Positions 18,328 through 25,886 of a DNA stretch of 32,308 nt are shown piece after piece; position 1 is the stretch's first letter; every line of letters starts with the position of its first letter. Made by a program: the position numbers and the translations under genes. Source of the stretch: an uncultured Spirochaetaceae bacterium (GTDB lineage Bacteria > Spirochaetota > Spirochaetia > Treponematales > Treponemataceae); the NCBI GenBank assembly GCA_902783155.1, contig CACZPR010000021.1, forward strand, positions 1 to 32,308. The letters are read 5' to 3'. The notes under the pieces were generated by a model that made no database searches, was not told the origin of the DNA, and saw nothing but the letters and a program-made list of their open reading frames with translations.

Positions 18328-19974
18328 ATGTATGGAAACTACCTGGATGATGCTGCGAAAATCGTAGCTGAAAAACGCGAAGCAAACCTCAAATTTGAAC
18401 ACGCTCGTCTTACTGCGGAACAGAAAGACGACCTGCTTTTGAAATTCCACCCGGACAGAATCAAGGAGCAGTTCACGGAGCTGAAGATTGGTCCTAACAA
18501 GGGACAGAAGGCTCCAATCGAGCTTGCGGAAATGCTTCAGGCAAAACCAAGAATCGAACCGGAAAAGATTGACCTTACCCACGTTGACTACGAGACAGAC
18601 GTTCTTGTAATCGGTGGAGGCGGTGCAGGAACATCAGCTGCAATCATGGCATCTGAAGCCGGAGCAAAAGTTCTTCTCGTAACAAAGCTCCGTGTAGGTG
18701 ACGCAAACACAATGATGGCGGAAGGCGGAATCCAGGCAGCAGACAAGCCGAACGACTCACCTGCACAGCACTATCTGGATGCATTCGGCGGTGGACACTT
18801 CGACGGAAAGCCTGAGCTTGTATCTACGCTCGTAAACAAGGCACCTTCCGTAATCAAGTGGCTGAACGACCTCGGCGTTGAATTCGACAAGATGCCAGAC
18901 GGAACAATGGTAACGACCCATGGTGGCGGAACAAGCCGCAAGAGAATGCACGCATGCAAGGACTACTCAGGTGCAGAAATCATGCGCACACTCCGCGACG
19001 AAACTTTCAACCGCGTTGATTCAATCACCGTAGTTGATTTTACCGCTGCAATCGAAATCATCAAGAATGACAAGGGTGAAGCTTGTGGTGCAGTCCTCCT
19101 GAACATTGAGACAGGTGAGCTCCGCATCGCAAAGGCAAAGGTCGTAATCATCGCAACAGGTGGAGCAGGACGCATGCACTACCAGGGATTCCCGACATCA
19201 AACCACTACGGTGCAACTGCCGACGGTCTTGTAATGGCATACCGCGCAGGAGCAAAGCTTTTGTACCAGGATTCACTCCAGTACCACCCGACGGGAGCAG
19301 CATATCCGACACAGATTCTCGGAAAGCTTGTCACCGAAAAGGTTCGCTCACTCGGAGCAAAACTCATCAACAAGGACGGAGAGGTCTACATCCATCCTCT
19401 CGAAACACGCGACGTAAACGCTTCTGGTATCATCCGTGAAGTAAAGGAAGGACGCGGAGTTAAGAACGAGGTTCAGGATGCAGTCTGGCTCGACACCCCG
19501 ATGATTGAAATGATTCACGGAGAGGGAACAATCCTCAAGTCAATTCCTGCAATGTACAACATGTTCATCAAGTACGGAATCGACATCAGGAAGGAACCGA
19601 TTCTTGTCTACCCGACCCTCCACTACCAGAATGGCGGCGTTGAAATCAACAAGACATGCCACACAAACATTCCGAACCTTCTGGTTGCAGGAGAAGCATC
19701 CGGTGGCGTACACGGAACAAACCGCCTGATGGGTAACTCTCTCCTTGACGTTGTCGTATTCGGACGTGAAGCAGGAATCGAAGCCGGAAAGATTTTCAAG
19801 GACATAAAGCTTTCAGACACTGACAAGATGAACCTTGACCACGTGAAGGCTTTTGAAAAGGAGCGCGATGCAGCCGGAATCAAGGGCGACGCAATCTCCC
19901 CGAAGATTCTTCCGACATATCACCACGGAAATCCTGAATTCGAAGGAAAGGAGATTCCTGGGGCCAGTCGGTAG
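18328..19974 (+). CDS. frdA: Soluble fumarate reductase flavoprotein subunit (FrdA/TfrA-like)
   Basis: A 548-residue flavoprotein with an unusual N-terminal extension of about 85 residues before the FAD motif (IGGGGAGTS, from residue 95). Catalytic features of the FrdA/SdhA family are intact: HPTG (320-323), Arg340, His432 and Arg466 (GTNRLMGNSL). The His that carries covalent FAD in membrane FrdA/SdhA (SHT...EGG) is replaced: the sequence is DANTMMAEGG, with Asn127 at that place. The flavin is therefore probably non-covalent; in E. coli FrdA, loss of that His spares fumarate reduction but abolishes succinate oxidation. AGGAG lies 9 bases before the ATG. An FAD-dependent oxidoreductase for another enoate is the alternative. 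Confidence 0.87.
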   Translation: MYGNYLDDAAKIVAEKREANLKFEHARLTAEQKDDLLLKFHPDRIKEQFTELKIGPNKGQKAPIELAEMLQAKPRIEPEKIDLTHVDYETDVLVIGGGGAGTSAAIMASEAGAKVLLVTKLRVGDANTMMAEGGIQAADKPNDSPAQHYLDAFGGGHFDGKPELVSTLVNKAPSVIKWLNDLGVEFDKMPDGTMVTTHGGGTSRKRMHACKDYSGAEIMRTLRDETFNRVDSITVVDFTAAIEIIKNDKGEACGAVLLNIETGELRIAKAKVVIIATGGAGRMHYQGFPTSNHYGATADGLVMAYRAGAKLLYQDSLQYHPTGAAYPTQILGKLVTEKVRSLGAKLINKDGEVYIHPLETRDVNASGIIREVKEGRGVKNEVQDAVWLDTPMIEMIHGEGTILKSIPAMYNMFIKYGIDIRKEPILVYPTLHYQNGGVEINKTCHTNIPNLLVAGEASGGVHGTNRLMGNSLLDVVVFGREAGIEAGKIFKDIKLSDTDKMNLDHVKAFEKERDAAGIKGDAISPKILPTYHHGNPEFEGKEIPGASR

Positions 19975-20142
19975 AATCGCCTGCGGCGATTCTACCTCTT
20001 CGAGTTTTTGCTTTGCAAAAACTCGGTAGGATTGTCGTTTATAGGCAATTTTAGCTCTGCGAGTTTTCGCTTTGCGAAAACTCGGTCGTCTGTTATTTAT
20101 AGGCGATTTTAGCTCTTCGAGTTTTGCCTTTGGCAAAACTCG
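19971..20142 (+). repeat. Tandem palindromic repeat array at the frdA 3' end
   Basis: Three palindromes at 20001-20025, 20060-20084 and 20118-20142 share arms CGAGTTTTnGC/GCnAAAACTCG around TTT, with compensating changes that keep pairing. They recur every 58-59 bases, with a common preceding piece (AGGCnATTTTAGCTCT). Just before them GTAGAATCGC pairs with GCGATTCTAC (19971-19995), and this stem contains the frdA stop. The array ends in a degenerate fourth unit that becomes the terminator. Confidence 0.88.
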
Positions 20143-20171
20143 GTCGTACCACATTGTTTAGAAGTGATTTT

Positions 20172-20199
20172 AGCCCTGCGGGAGACTGCGGGGCTTTTT
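20172..20199 (+). terminator. Rho-independent terminator of the frd block
   Basis: AGCCCTGC (20172-20179) pairs with GCGGGGCT (20188-20195) and is followed by TTTTT. It ends the plus-strand block that starts at the promoter near 8374. Confidence 0.85.
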
Positions 20200-20603
20200 C
20201 ATTTTAAAAGGCATTTTGCAAAATCAGAGAAATCAGAAAGATTTTTTGTCACGATGGCGTAAACGATTTGCCAGCTTATGTTTTCATATTGGTGGACAGC
20301 GATATTCCTGAAGCCCACCGCATGGGAAAGATTTTTCGCAAGTTCCGGGGGTATTACATTCTTTTTTGCAAGCGCATCGAACGAAAGAGCCATTGTCTGG
20401 GGAACGGATTCGTTGAAACCGGAAATTATATGGTTCGCAACATCCACGCAAATCTGCACCGCCCTTTCTAAATTTAAAATGATAATGTCCTGCATGTCAA
20501 AATCCGACTCAAGTTCTTCTACGGATGACGGAATATGAGTCCTTATCCTTTCCACGCAGCGCATTAGTGATTCTATTTTGTTGTTGATGACATCCTTATC
20601 CAT
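20199..20603 (-). CDS. hepT: HepT-like ribonuclease toxin (DUF86)
   Basis: A 134-residue all-helical protein with the HEPN-type Rx4HxY motif (RNIAVHQY, Arg99, His104, Tyr106). HepT cleaves RNA, and its partner MntA silences it by AMPylating the Tyr of this motif. It overlaps the mntA stop by 8 bases, the usual order for this toxin-antitoxin pair being antitoxin first. The stop lies against the frd terminator. The motif is intact, so the toxin is probably active. Confidence 0.9.
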   Translation of the reverse strand: MDKDVINNKIESLMRCVERIRTHIPSSVEELESDFDMQDIIILNLERAVQICVDVANHIISGFNESVPQTMALSFDALAKKNVIPPELAKNLSHAVGFRNIAVHQYENISWQIVYAIVTKNLSDFSDFAKCLLK

Positions 20604-20994
20604 TCAGCATCCTCTTGAGTTTTTCCTCTTGTGTCCGGCGCAAAATCGGAAGAAAGTCCTCATAAAAATAAAGGGCCTTCATCGCGTAGCGCACATAAAT
20701 GTTTTCTTCGAATTTTATCTTGACCGCATTCGTCATAATCTGGTAAAGGAAAGTTCCCTCGGCCTTTTTCAAATCGGCAACATCAATTTCCCGGTCGAAC
20801 ATAATCGCAAGCTCCGTCTGGATTTTTGCAAGAACCTCAAACGAAAGCTCCTTTTTTGAGTAAAGCGCAATGTCGATGTCGCTCTTCGGATTGAAAGTCC
20901 CCTTGGCAACGGAACCGTAAAGCAGGACCATTTCAATGTCATCATCGTGAGAAAAATAATCTTTAAGGCGGTCGATAATATCCTGCCGTGTCAT
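20596..20994 (-). CDS. mntA: MntA-like nucleotidyltransferase antitoxin
   Basis: A minimal nucleotidyltransferase of about 132 residues with the GSx10DxD motif (GSVAKGTFNPKSDIDIAL). The Gly-Ser is at residues 27-28 and the metal-binding Asp at 39 and 41, counting from the ATG at 20994. An in-frame TTG at 21015 would add seven residues; neither start has a strong ribosome site. It neutralises HepT by AMPylation. The pair sits alone between a terminator for the frd block and one for the feo operon, consistent with a small mobile defence or stress unit. Confidence 0.88.
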   Translation of the reverse strand: MTRQDIIDRLKDYFSHDDDIEMVLLYGSVAKGTFNPKSDIDIALYSKKELSFEVLAKIQTELAIMFDREIDVADLKKAEGTFLYQIMTNAVKIKFEENIYVRYAMKALYFYEDFLPILRRTQEEKLKRMLNG

Positions 20995-21045
20995 GATTTC
21001 AATTCTATCATGCAAAAGGAAAAAGTCAAATAGGCATTAAGTCAC

Positions 21046-21084
21046 AAAAAAAAAGAGCCGACCTGATTTTTACAAGCCGGCTCT
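21046..21084 (-). terminator. Terminator of the feo operon
   Basis: On the minus strand AGAGCCGGCTTG pairs with CAGGTCGGCTCT (12 bp with two wobble pairs) around a short AT loop and is followed by nine T. It lies 11 bases past the small Cys-rich gene. Confidence 0.9.
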
Positions 21085-21094
21085 ATTCTTGAAA

Positions 21095-21247
21095 TTATTT
21101 TTTCTTATGGCAGCAGCATCCACATGCGGAACAATTGCCGCCGCACGAACTGACGTGTTTTCCAGAGCGCTTTGATTTCACCATGGAAAAGATTACTAGC
21201 GAAACTATTGCCAGAAGAACCATGCCGACTGCTATTGTTCCAAACAT
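21095..21247 (-). CDS. FeoB-associated Cys-rich small membrane protein
   Basis: A 50-residue ORF: one N-terminal transmembrane helix (IAVGMVLLAIVSLVIFSMV) followed by a basic turn and a Cys-rich tail (CGGNCSACGCCCHKKK). This matches the small FeoB-associated family. GGAG lies 8 bases before the ATG, and the gene starts 20 bases after feoB and is followed by the operon terminator. It may help bind ferrous iron at the membrane; the exact role in the family is not established. Confidence 0.88.
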   Translation of the reverse strand: MFGTIAVGMVLLAIVSLVIFSMVKSKRSGKHVSSCGGNCSACGCCCHKKK

Positions 21248-21267
21248 ATTTCAATCTCCATTACCAA

Positions 21268-23628
21268 TTAAGCTGAAACCTTTTGCTTTGAAGGTCTTCT
21301 TACAAGGAACCAGACGAAGGCTCCAAGAACCAGAATTGCCGCTATGAATCCCGGAACGTTTCCTGCACCGGTGAACATGCTTCCAAACTGATAGACCACA
21401 AGAGAAACCGCGTATGCAAATCCGCACTGCCAGCCGATTGCAGCCCATGTCCATTTCCTGCTGTTCATCTCGCGCTTTATTGCACCGATTGCCGCAAAAC
21501 AAGGGGCGCAGAGAAGGTTGAAGATGAGGAACGAAAGTCCTGAAGCATAAGTGAATGCAGCGGCCATGTTTGCCCATGTGTCAGCTCCTCCGTAAAGGAT
21601 TCCCATTGTACCTACGATGTTTTCCTTTGCGACAAGACCCGTAATCGACGCGACCGCAGCCTGCCAGTTGCCCCATCCAAGAGGACTGAAAATCCATGCG
21701 ATTCCCGTTCCGATTTTTGCAAGTATGCTTGAATCCATCTGGTCTTCCTCAAGCATTCCGAATCCACCTTCAGTCCAGCCGAATGATGAAAGGAACCAGA
21801 TTACAATCGTTGAAAGGAGGATGACCGTTCCGGCCTTTTTGATGAATGACCATCCGCGTTCCCACATTGAGCGCATAACGTTTCCGAATGTAGGCCAGTG
21901 GTATGCAGGAAGTTCCATAACGAACGGAGCCACGTCACCCCTGAACGGCTTTGTCTTTTTGAGTATGATTCCCGAACAGATGATTGCTGCTATTCCTATG
22001 AAATATGCAGATGTTGAAATCCATGGGGAGCCACCGAAGATTGCACCGGCGACAAGAGCGATGAACGGAACCTTTGCACCGCACGGAATGAACGTTGTCG
22101 TCATAATCGTCATGCGCCTGTCCCTCTCGCTTTCGATTGTACGGCACGCCATGATTCCAGGAACACCGCAGCCCGTTCCGACAAGCATCGGTATGAATGA
22201 TTTTCCCGAAAGACCAAATTTTCGGAACACACGGTCAAGAATAAAGGCAATACGCGCCATATAACCACAGGCTTCCAAGAACGCAAGGAAGATAAAGAGG
22301 ACGAGCATCTGCGGAACAAATCCAAGGACAGCGCCGACACCTGCAACGATACCGTCAAGAATCAGCCCCTTGAGCCAGTCCGCGCAGTTGATTGCGTCAA
22401 GCCCCCTCTCAATCAGCACGGGGATTCCTGGAACCCATACGCCGTAATCAGCAGGATCAGGTCCCTCGTCTCCGTATTTTTCAACCATGGCGTTCGCATC
22501 GGAAACCATGTCGTCTGTTATTTCAATCGGGTCGGAAACTTCCATGGTCTCGTCATCGATTACGACATAAGTCGCTTCTCCATTTTCAACTGCCTCAAGA
22601 ATCTCAGCGCTGTCGCCGAATTCCTCGCATGCCTCTTCATAAGCCGGGGTTCCTATTCCAAAGAGATGGTATCCGTCTCCGAAAAGTCCGTCGTTCGCCC
22701 AGTCAGTAGCAGGAGTACCAACGGCAACCATGGCAACCCAGTAGACTATGAACATGACTGCGGCAAAAATCGGAAGTGCAAGCCAGCGGTTTGTTACCAC
22801 ACGGTCAATCTTGTCGGAAGTTGAAAGCTTTGAGCGGTTCTTTTTTGTCGCACATTTTTTTATGATTGATTCTATATACTTATATCTTTCCGCAGTGATT
22901 ATCGATTCGGAATCATCGTCAAGTTCCTTTTCGCATGACTTTATGTCACCCTCGATGTGTGCAAGCTTTTCGGAATTCACGCCAAGAGACTCAATCACCT
23001 TCTGGTCGCGCTCAAAAAGTTTGACGGAATACCATCGGTGCTGTTCTGCCGGAAGATCATGGACCACGGCCTCCTCGATATGGGCAAGAGCATGTTCAAC
23101 GCAACCCTCGAATCGGTGCTTGTACATCATCGGCTTTTTTTCGTTCGCCTTTGTGACTGCCATTTCAGCGGCTTCCATGCATCCGGTTCCCTTGAGTGCG
23201 GAAATCTCGAACACAGGGCAGCCAAGCTCCTCGGACATTGCGTCAACGTGGATTTTGTCACCGTTCTTTTTGACGACATCCATCATGTTCACGGCAACTA
23301 CCATAGGAATGCCAAGCTCCGCAAGCTGAGTCGTGAGGTAGAGGTTCCTTTCAAGGTTCGTTCCGTCGATTATGTTGAGGATGGCATCCGGGCGTTCCTT
23401 AACCAGATAGTCGCGCGAAACAACCTCCTCCAGTGAATAAGGAGAAAGCGAATAGATTCCGGGAAGGTCGGTTATCACCACTTCACCGTTGTGTCCCTTG
23501 AGTTTTCCTTCCTTTTTTTCAACAGTGACTCCAGGCCAGTTTCCTACGAACTGATTGGCACCGGTAAGTGCATTGAAAAGAGTGGTCTTTCCTGCGTTAG
23601 GGTTTCCTGCCAAAGCAATCTTTATCAT
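21268..23628 (-). CDS. feoB: Ferrous iron transporter FeoB
   Basis: The roughly 786-residue protein has a cytosolic G domain (GNPNAGKTTLFNALTG as G1, DLPG as G3, NMMD as G4), a guanine-dissociation-inhibitor helical region and a membrane domain with Gate motifs (for example LVGTGCGVPGIMA). It imports Fe2+ across the inner membrane. An acidic insertion of roughly 90 residues, rich in Glu and Asp, follows the first membrane helix (from DWANDGLFGDGYHLFG to about GVWVPGIPV) and probably faces outward. The ATG at 23628 has GGAGG 9 bases upstream; the TTG at 23637 is too close to it. Confidence 0.96.
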   Translation of the reverse strand: MIKIALAGNPNAGKTTLFNALTGANQFVGNWPGVTVEKKEGKLKGHNGEVVITDLPGIYSLSPYSLEEVVSRDYLVKERPDAILNIIDGTNLERNLYLTTQLAELGIPMVVAVNMMDVVKKNGDKIHVDAMSEELGCPVFEISALKGTGCMEAAEMAVTKANEKKPMMYKHRFEGCVEHALAHIEEAVVHDLPAEQHRWYSVKLFERDQKVIESLGVNSEKLAHIEGDIKSCEKELDDDSESIITAERYKYIESIIKKCATKKNRSKLSTSDKIDRVVTNRWLALPIFAAVMFIVYWVAMVAVGTPATDWANDGLFGDGYHLFGIGTPAYEEACEEFGDSAEILEAVENGEATYVVIDDETMEVSDPIEITDDMVSDANAMVEKYGDEGPDPADYGVWVPGIPVLIERGLDAINCADWLKGLILDGIVAGVGAVLGFVPQMLVLFIFLAFLEACGYMARIAFILDRVFRKFGLSGKSFIPMLVGTGCGVPGIMACRTIESERDRRMTIMTTTFIPCGAKVPFIALVAGAIFGGSPWISTSAYFIGIAAIICSGIILKKTKPFRGDVAPFVMELPAYHWPTFGNVMRSMWERGWSFIKKAGTVILLSTIVIWFLSSFGWTEGGFGMLEEDQMDSSILAKIGTGIAWIFSPLGWGNWQAAVASITGLVAKENIVGTMGILYGGADTWANMAAAFTYASGLSFLIFNLLCAPCFAAIGAIKREMNSRKWTWAAIGWQCGFAYAVSLVVYQFGSMFTGAGNVPGFIAAILVLGAFVWFLVRRPSKQKVSA

Positions 23629-23649
23629 TTCGTTCAACCTCCACTTTTC

Positions 23650-23868
23650 CTATTTAAGCTGAATCAGCTCGGCGTCGGCCTTCCTTATGGAAAGCTCATA
23701 TCCGCGGACGGTAACTTCAACAGGGTCTCCAAGCGGAGCAACCTTGCGAACGTAGATTTCAGTTCCCTTGGTAATTCCCATGTCCATGATGCGGCGTTTT
23801 ACGGCCCCATCCCCAAGCAGTTTTTCAACCGTCACAGTCTGACCGGTCTTCACTTCTTTTAGCGTCAT
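23650..23868 (-). CDS. feoA: FeoA-domain protein (second copy)
   Basis: A 72-residue SH3-like FeoA domain (MTLKEVKTGQTVTVEKLLGD, then RRIMDMGITKGTEIYV and DPVEVTVRGYELSIRK). FeoA binds FeoB and modulates transport. AGGAG lies 8 bases before the ATG. It ends 21 bases before feoB. Confidence 0.92.
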   Translation of the reverse strand: MTLKEVKTGQTVTVEKLLGDGAVKRRIMDMGITKGTEIYVRKVAPLGDPVEVTVRGYELSIRKADAELIQLK

Positions 23869-23920
23869 ATTATATTCTCCTATTTTTAAGCCAAGTAAAA
23901 AAATTCACCGCGGACTGAAA

Positions 23921-23934
23921 TTAGCAAAAGCTAA
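23921..23934. promoter_or_regulatory. Candidate iron-regulator operator upstream of feoA
   Basis: TTAGC AAAA GCTAA is a perfect 5-bp dyad with a 4-base spacer, 53 bases before the feoA start. A similar site lies upstream of the first feo gene. It resembles DtxR/IdeR-type binding dyads, but the regulator is not identified. Confidence 0.55.
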
Positions 23935-23952
23935 CCCATGCGGCAAAAAAAA

Positions 23953-24162
23953 TTATACGATGATTTTCTGAGCCATTTCCCTGCTGATTGCGACACGGCT
24001 TTCCTTCACCTGCACAATCACGTTCCCGCAAATCTCGGACACGACAGAAACTTCAGATCCTGCGACAAAGCCAAGGTTCTCCAGAAACCTCCGGGTCTCC
24101 TCTTTTCCTGTGATTTTCTTGATTAAAAAACTCTCCCCGACCGCCGCCATAGTCAAAGGCAT
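23953..24162 (-). CDS. feoA: FeoA-domain protein (first copy)
   Basis: About 69 residues with a FeoA domain (MPLTMAAVGESFLIKKITGK, RRFLENLGFVAGSEVSVV, VIVQVKESRVAISREMAQKI). The start is the ATG at 24162 with GAGGAG 7 bases upstream. It is the first gene of the feo operon. Having two FeoA genes before feoB is known in several anaerobes; the two are quite diverged from each other. Confidence 0.9.
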   Translation of the reverse strand: MPLTMAAVGESFLIKKITGKEETRRFLENLGFVAGSEVSVVSEICGNVIVQVKESRVAISREMAQKIIV

Positions 24163-24182
24163 AAACGCGCTCCTCAAAATGA

Positions 24183-24217
24183 TTAGCTATATCTAACACT
24201 TTTTAGCACAAAGTTAG
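24183..24217. promoter_or_regulatory. Candidate iron-regulator operator upstream of the feo operon
   Basis: TTAGCTATATCTAA (24183-24196) is a near-perfect 14-base dyad of the same design as the one at 23921-23934, lying 20 bases upstream of the first feoA. Two further TTAGCAC half-sites follow within 24 bases. The density of sites in the promoter region suggests repression. Confidence 0.5.
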
Positions 24218-24312
24218 CACAAGCAAACACAAATGTCAAGCATGGGGAGGAGGAAAAAAATGACGTACAGAACAACAAGCGTCACGCCGAATTTATTTAA
24301 GCACATAAGATA

Positions 24313-24341
24313 TTGAAGAAAAACGCGCGTAGTTATATAAT
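24313..24341 (+). promoter_or_regulatory. Promoter of the AspT-family gene
   Basis: TTGAAG (24313-24318) and TATAAT (24336-24341) are exactly 17 bases apart, 33 bases before the ATG. Confidence 0.8.
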
Positions 24342-24374
24342 ACCTCAAATTTTCAAAGCTATGAGGTTTTAACT

Positions 24375-25619
24375 ATGGTACTCTTCGGAGGCATTCTTTC
24401 GATCAAGGCAGTCACATTCCTGATTTTCTGTGTATTTGCCATTGCAGGTCTCGGTTACCTATTGGGTAGAATCACCATCAAAGGTGTTTCTTTGGGCACG
24501 GCCGGCGTTTTCATCGTCGCGCTTCTTTTCGGAGCTTTCTTCTACGGAATGGACAAGAGCGGCAACGTCGTGGGTGGACTTGCAAAGCAGCTCATGGTCG
24601 GTGACAAGTCCTACATCACGAACGCACTTAAAATAGTAGAAACTTTGGGTCTTATCCTGTTCGTCACGTCTGTCGGATTCATCGCGGGTCCGAGCTTTTT
24701 CGGTGACCTCAGGAAGAATTTCAAATCATACATCGTCCTTGGTCTTCTGATCATCATCATCGGCGGCCTTTCATGCGCAGGATGCATCGCCCTCGACATC
24801 AACGCATTCGGACGCTCAAAGGAAGAGGCCGGAGCAATGATAGTCGGTCTTCTTTCAGGCTCCCTTACTTCAACCCCGGCATTCTCAGCCGCAAAGGCAA
24901 CCGTAACGTCAGAGGAGCTTGAATCCATCGTAGCGGTCGGACACGGAATCGCATATCTCTTCGGAGTAATCGGAGTCGTCCTTTTCGTCCAGCTGGTTCC
25001 GAAATTCTCAAAGGCCAACATGGAAAAGGAAAGGGAAAAGCTCACCGCATCCAACCCGGAAAAGCCTTCAAAACTCACAGGAAAGGAACTGGAGCTTGAC
25101 CCGTTCGGATTCTGCGCGTTCTCAGTGATTGCACTGCTCGGAATGTTCTTCGGATGCTTCAAGTTCGGAAACTTCTCTCTCACAACCACAGGCGGATGTC
25201 TCATTCTTTCATTGGTTGCAGGACATTTCTCAAAAATCGGAAAGATTTCCATCATGCCGAAGGAATCAACCCTCAAGGTCTTCCGTGAACTGGGACTCAT
25301 GCTCTTTTTGATTGGAGCAGGTGTCGCAGGAGGTGCAAGTTTCGTCAAATACTTCGAGTGGGTATACTTCATCTACGGAATCGTTATGACGCTCCTCCCG
25401 ATGATTATCGGTTACATCTTCGCAAAGTACGTCCTGAAGCTGAACCTTCTGAACAACCTCGGTTCAATCTGCGGCGGTATGACTTCAACACCGGCACTCG
25501 GAACCTTGATTTCTACAGCCGGAACAGAAAAGGTTGCCGGAGCATACGCTTCCACCTACCCGATTGCGTTGATTTCTGTCGTAATCGTCTCTCAGGTTCT
25601 GATTATAATTTTCCGCTGA
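24375..25619 (+). CDS. AspT-family (aspartate:alanine exchanger-like) transporter
   Basis: The 414-residue, highly hydrophobic protein has two repeated AspT/YidE-type halves, each with a Ser/Thr-rich motif: GLLSGSLTSTPAFSAA near residue 160 and GGMTSTPALGTL near residue 378. It lacks the central RCK/TrkA-C regulatory domains seen in larger members. The family exchanges or exports small acids: AspT swaps aspartate for alanine, and SucE in corynebacteria exports succinate. GAGG lies before the ATG. The gene is monocistronic. The substrate is not readable from sequence; a dicarboxylate would suit the nearby succinate pathway. Confidence 0.85.
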   Translation: MVLFGGILSIKAVTFLIFCVFAIAGLGYLLGRITIKGVSLGTAGVFIVALLFGAFFYGMDKSGNVVGGLAKQLMVGDKSYITNALKIVETLGLILFVTSVGFIAGPSFFGDLRKNFKSYIVLGLLIIIIGGLSCAGCIALDINAFGRSKEEAGAMIVGLLSGSLTSTPAFSAAKATVTSEELESIVAVGHGIAYLFGVIGVVLFVQLVPKFSKANMEKEREKLTASNPEKPSKLTGKELELDPFGFCAFSVIALLGMFFGCFKFGNFSLTTTGGCLILSLVAGHFSKIGKISIMPKESTLKVFRELGLMLFLIGAGVAGGASFVKYFEWVYFIYGIVMTLLPMIIGYIFAKYVLKLNLLNNLGSICGGMTSTPALGTLISTAGTEKVAGAYASTYPIALISVVIVSQVLIIIFR

Positions 25620-25641
25620 GCAATTTGATTTGAAATAATCA

Positions 25642-25672
25642 AGCCCTGGATTTTTTGTCCGGGGCTTTTTTT
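25642..25672 (+). terminator. Rho-independent terminator of the AspT-family gene
   Basis: AGCCCTGGA pairs with TCCGGGGCT (9 bp, one wobble) around TTTTTTG and is followed by seven T. Confidence 0.92.
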
Positions 25673-25675
25673 ATG

Positions 25676-25775
25676 CGGGCGTTTCCCGCCTAGCGGCGGG
25701 CCGGGCGTTACGTGGCTTGCTAACGCGCGGTACCCCACGCAGATTTGCTGCCGTCCGCATCAAATCTGCGTGGGG
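25676..25775. repeat. GC-rich intergenic hairpin element
   Basis: Right after the terminator, three nested dyads occur in an unusually GC-rich stretch: CCCGCC/GGCGGG (25685-25700), GCGTTA/TAACGC (25705-25726), and a perfect 15-bp stem, CCCCACGCAGATTTG (25733-25747) with CAAATCTGCGTGGGG (25761-25775). The composition differs sharply from the AT-rich flanks. It looks like a dispersed repetitive element; there is no coding frame in it. Confidence 0.65.
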
Positions 25776-25886
25776 CACTGTCGGCTTCCGCCTCCACCAC
25801 TCCATGCCCTAACGCGGAGTCCTTCGATTTCCATAAAGATTTTTTTTAATCGCTCCCCAAAAGAAAATCAGCTATATGCGGATTCT

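Noticed and set aside
20001-20142. CRISPR array
   Set aside because: The units are palindromes with similar, not unique, spacers, only three copies, and no cas genes nearby.
19813-20154. Minus-strand frame over the repeat array coding a repeated basic peptide
   Set aside because: It is a by-product of the tandem palindromes and overlaps the end of frdA; no ribosome site.
24342-24367. ACCTCA/TGAGGT hairpin that would hide the ribosome site of the AspT-family gene
   Set aside because: The left arm lies right after the -10 TATAAT and before the expected transcription start near 24348, so it is probably not in the mRNA.
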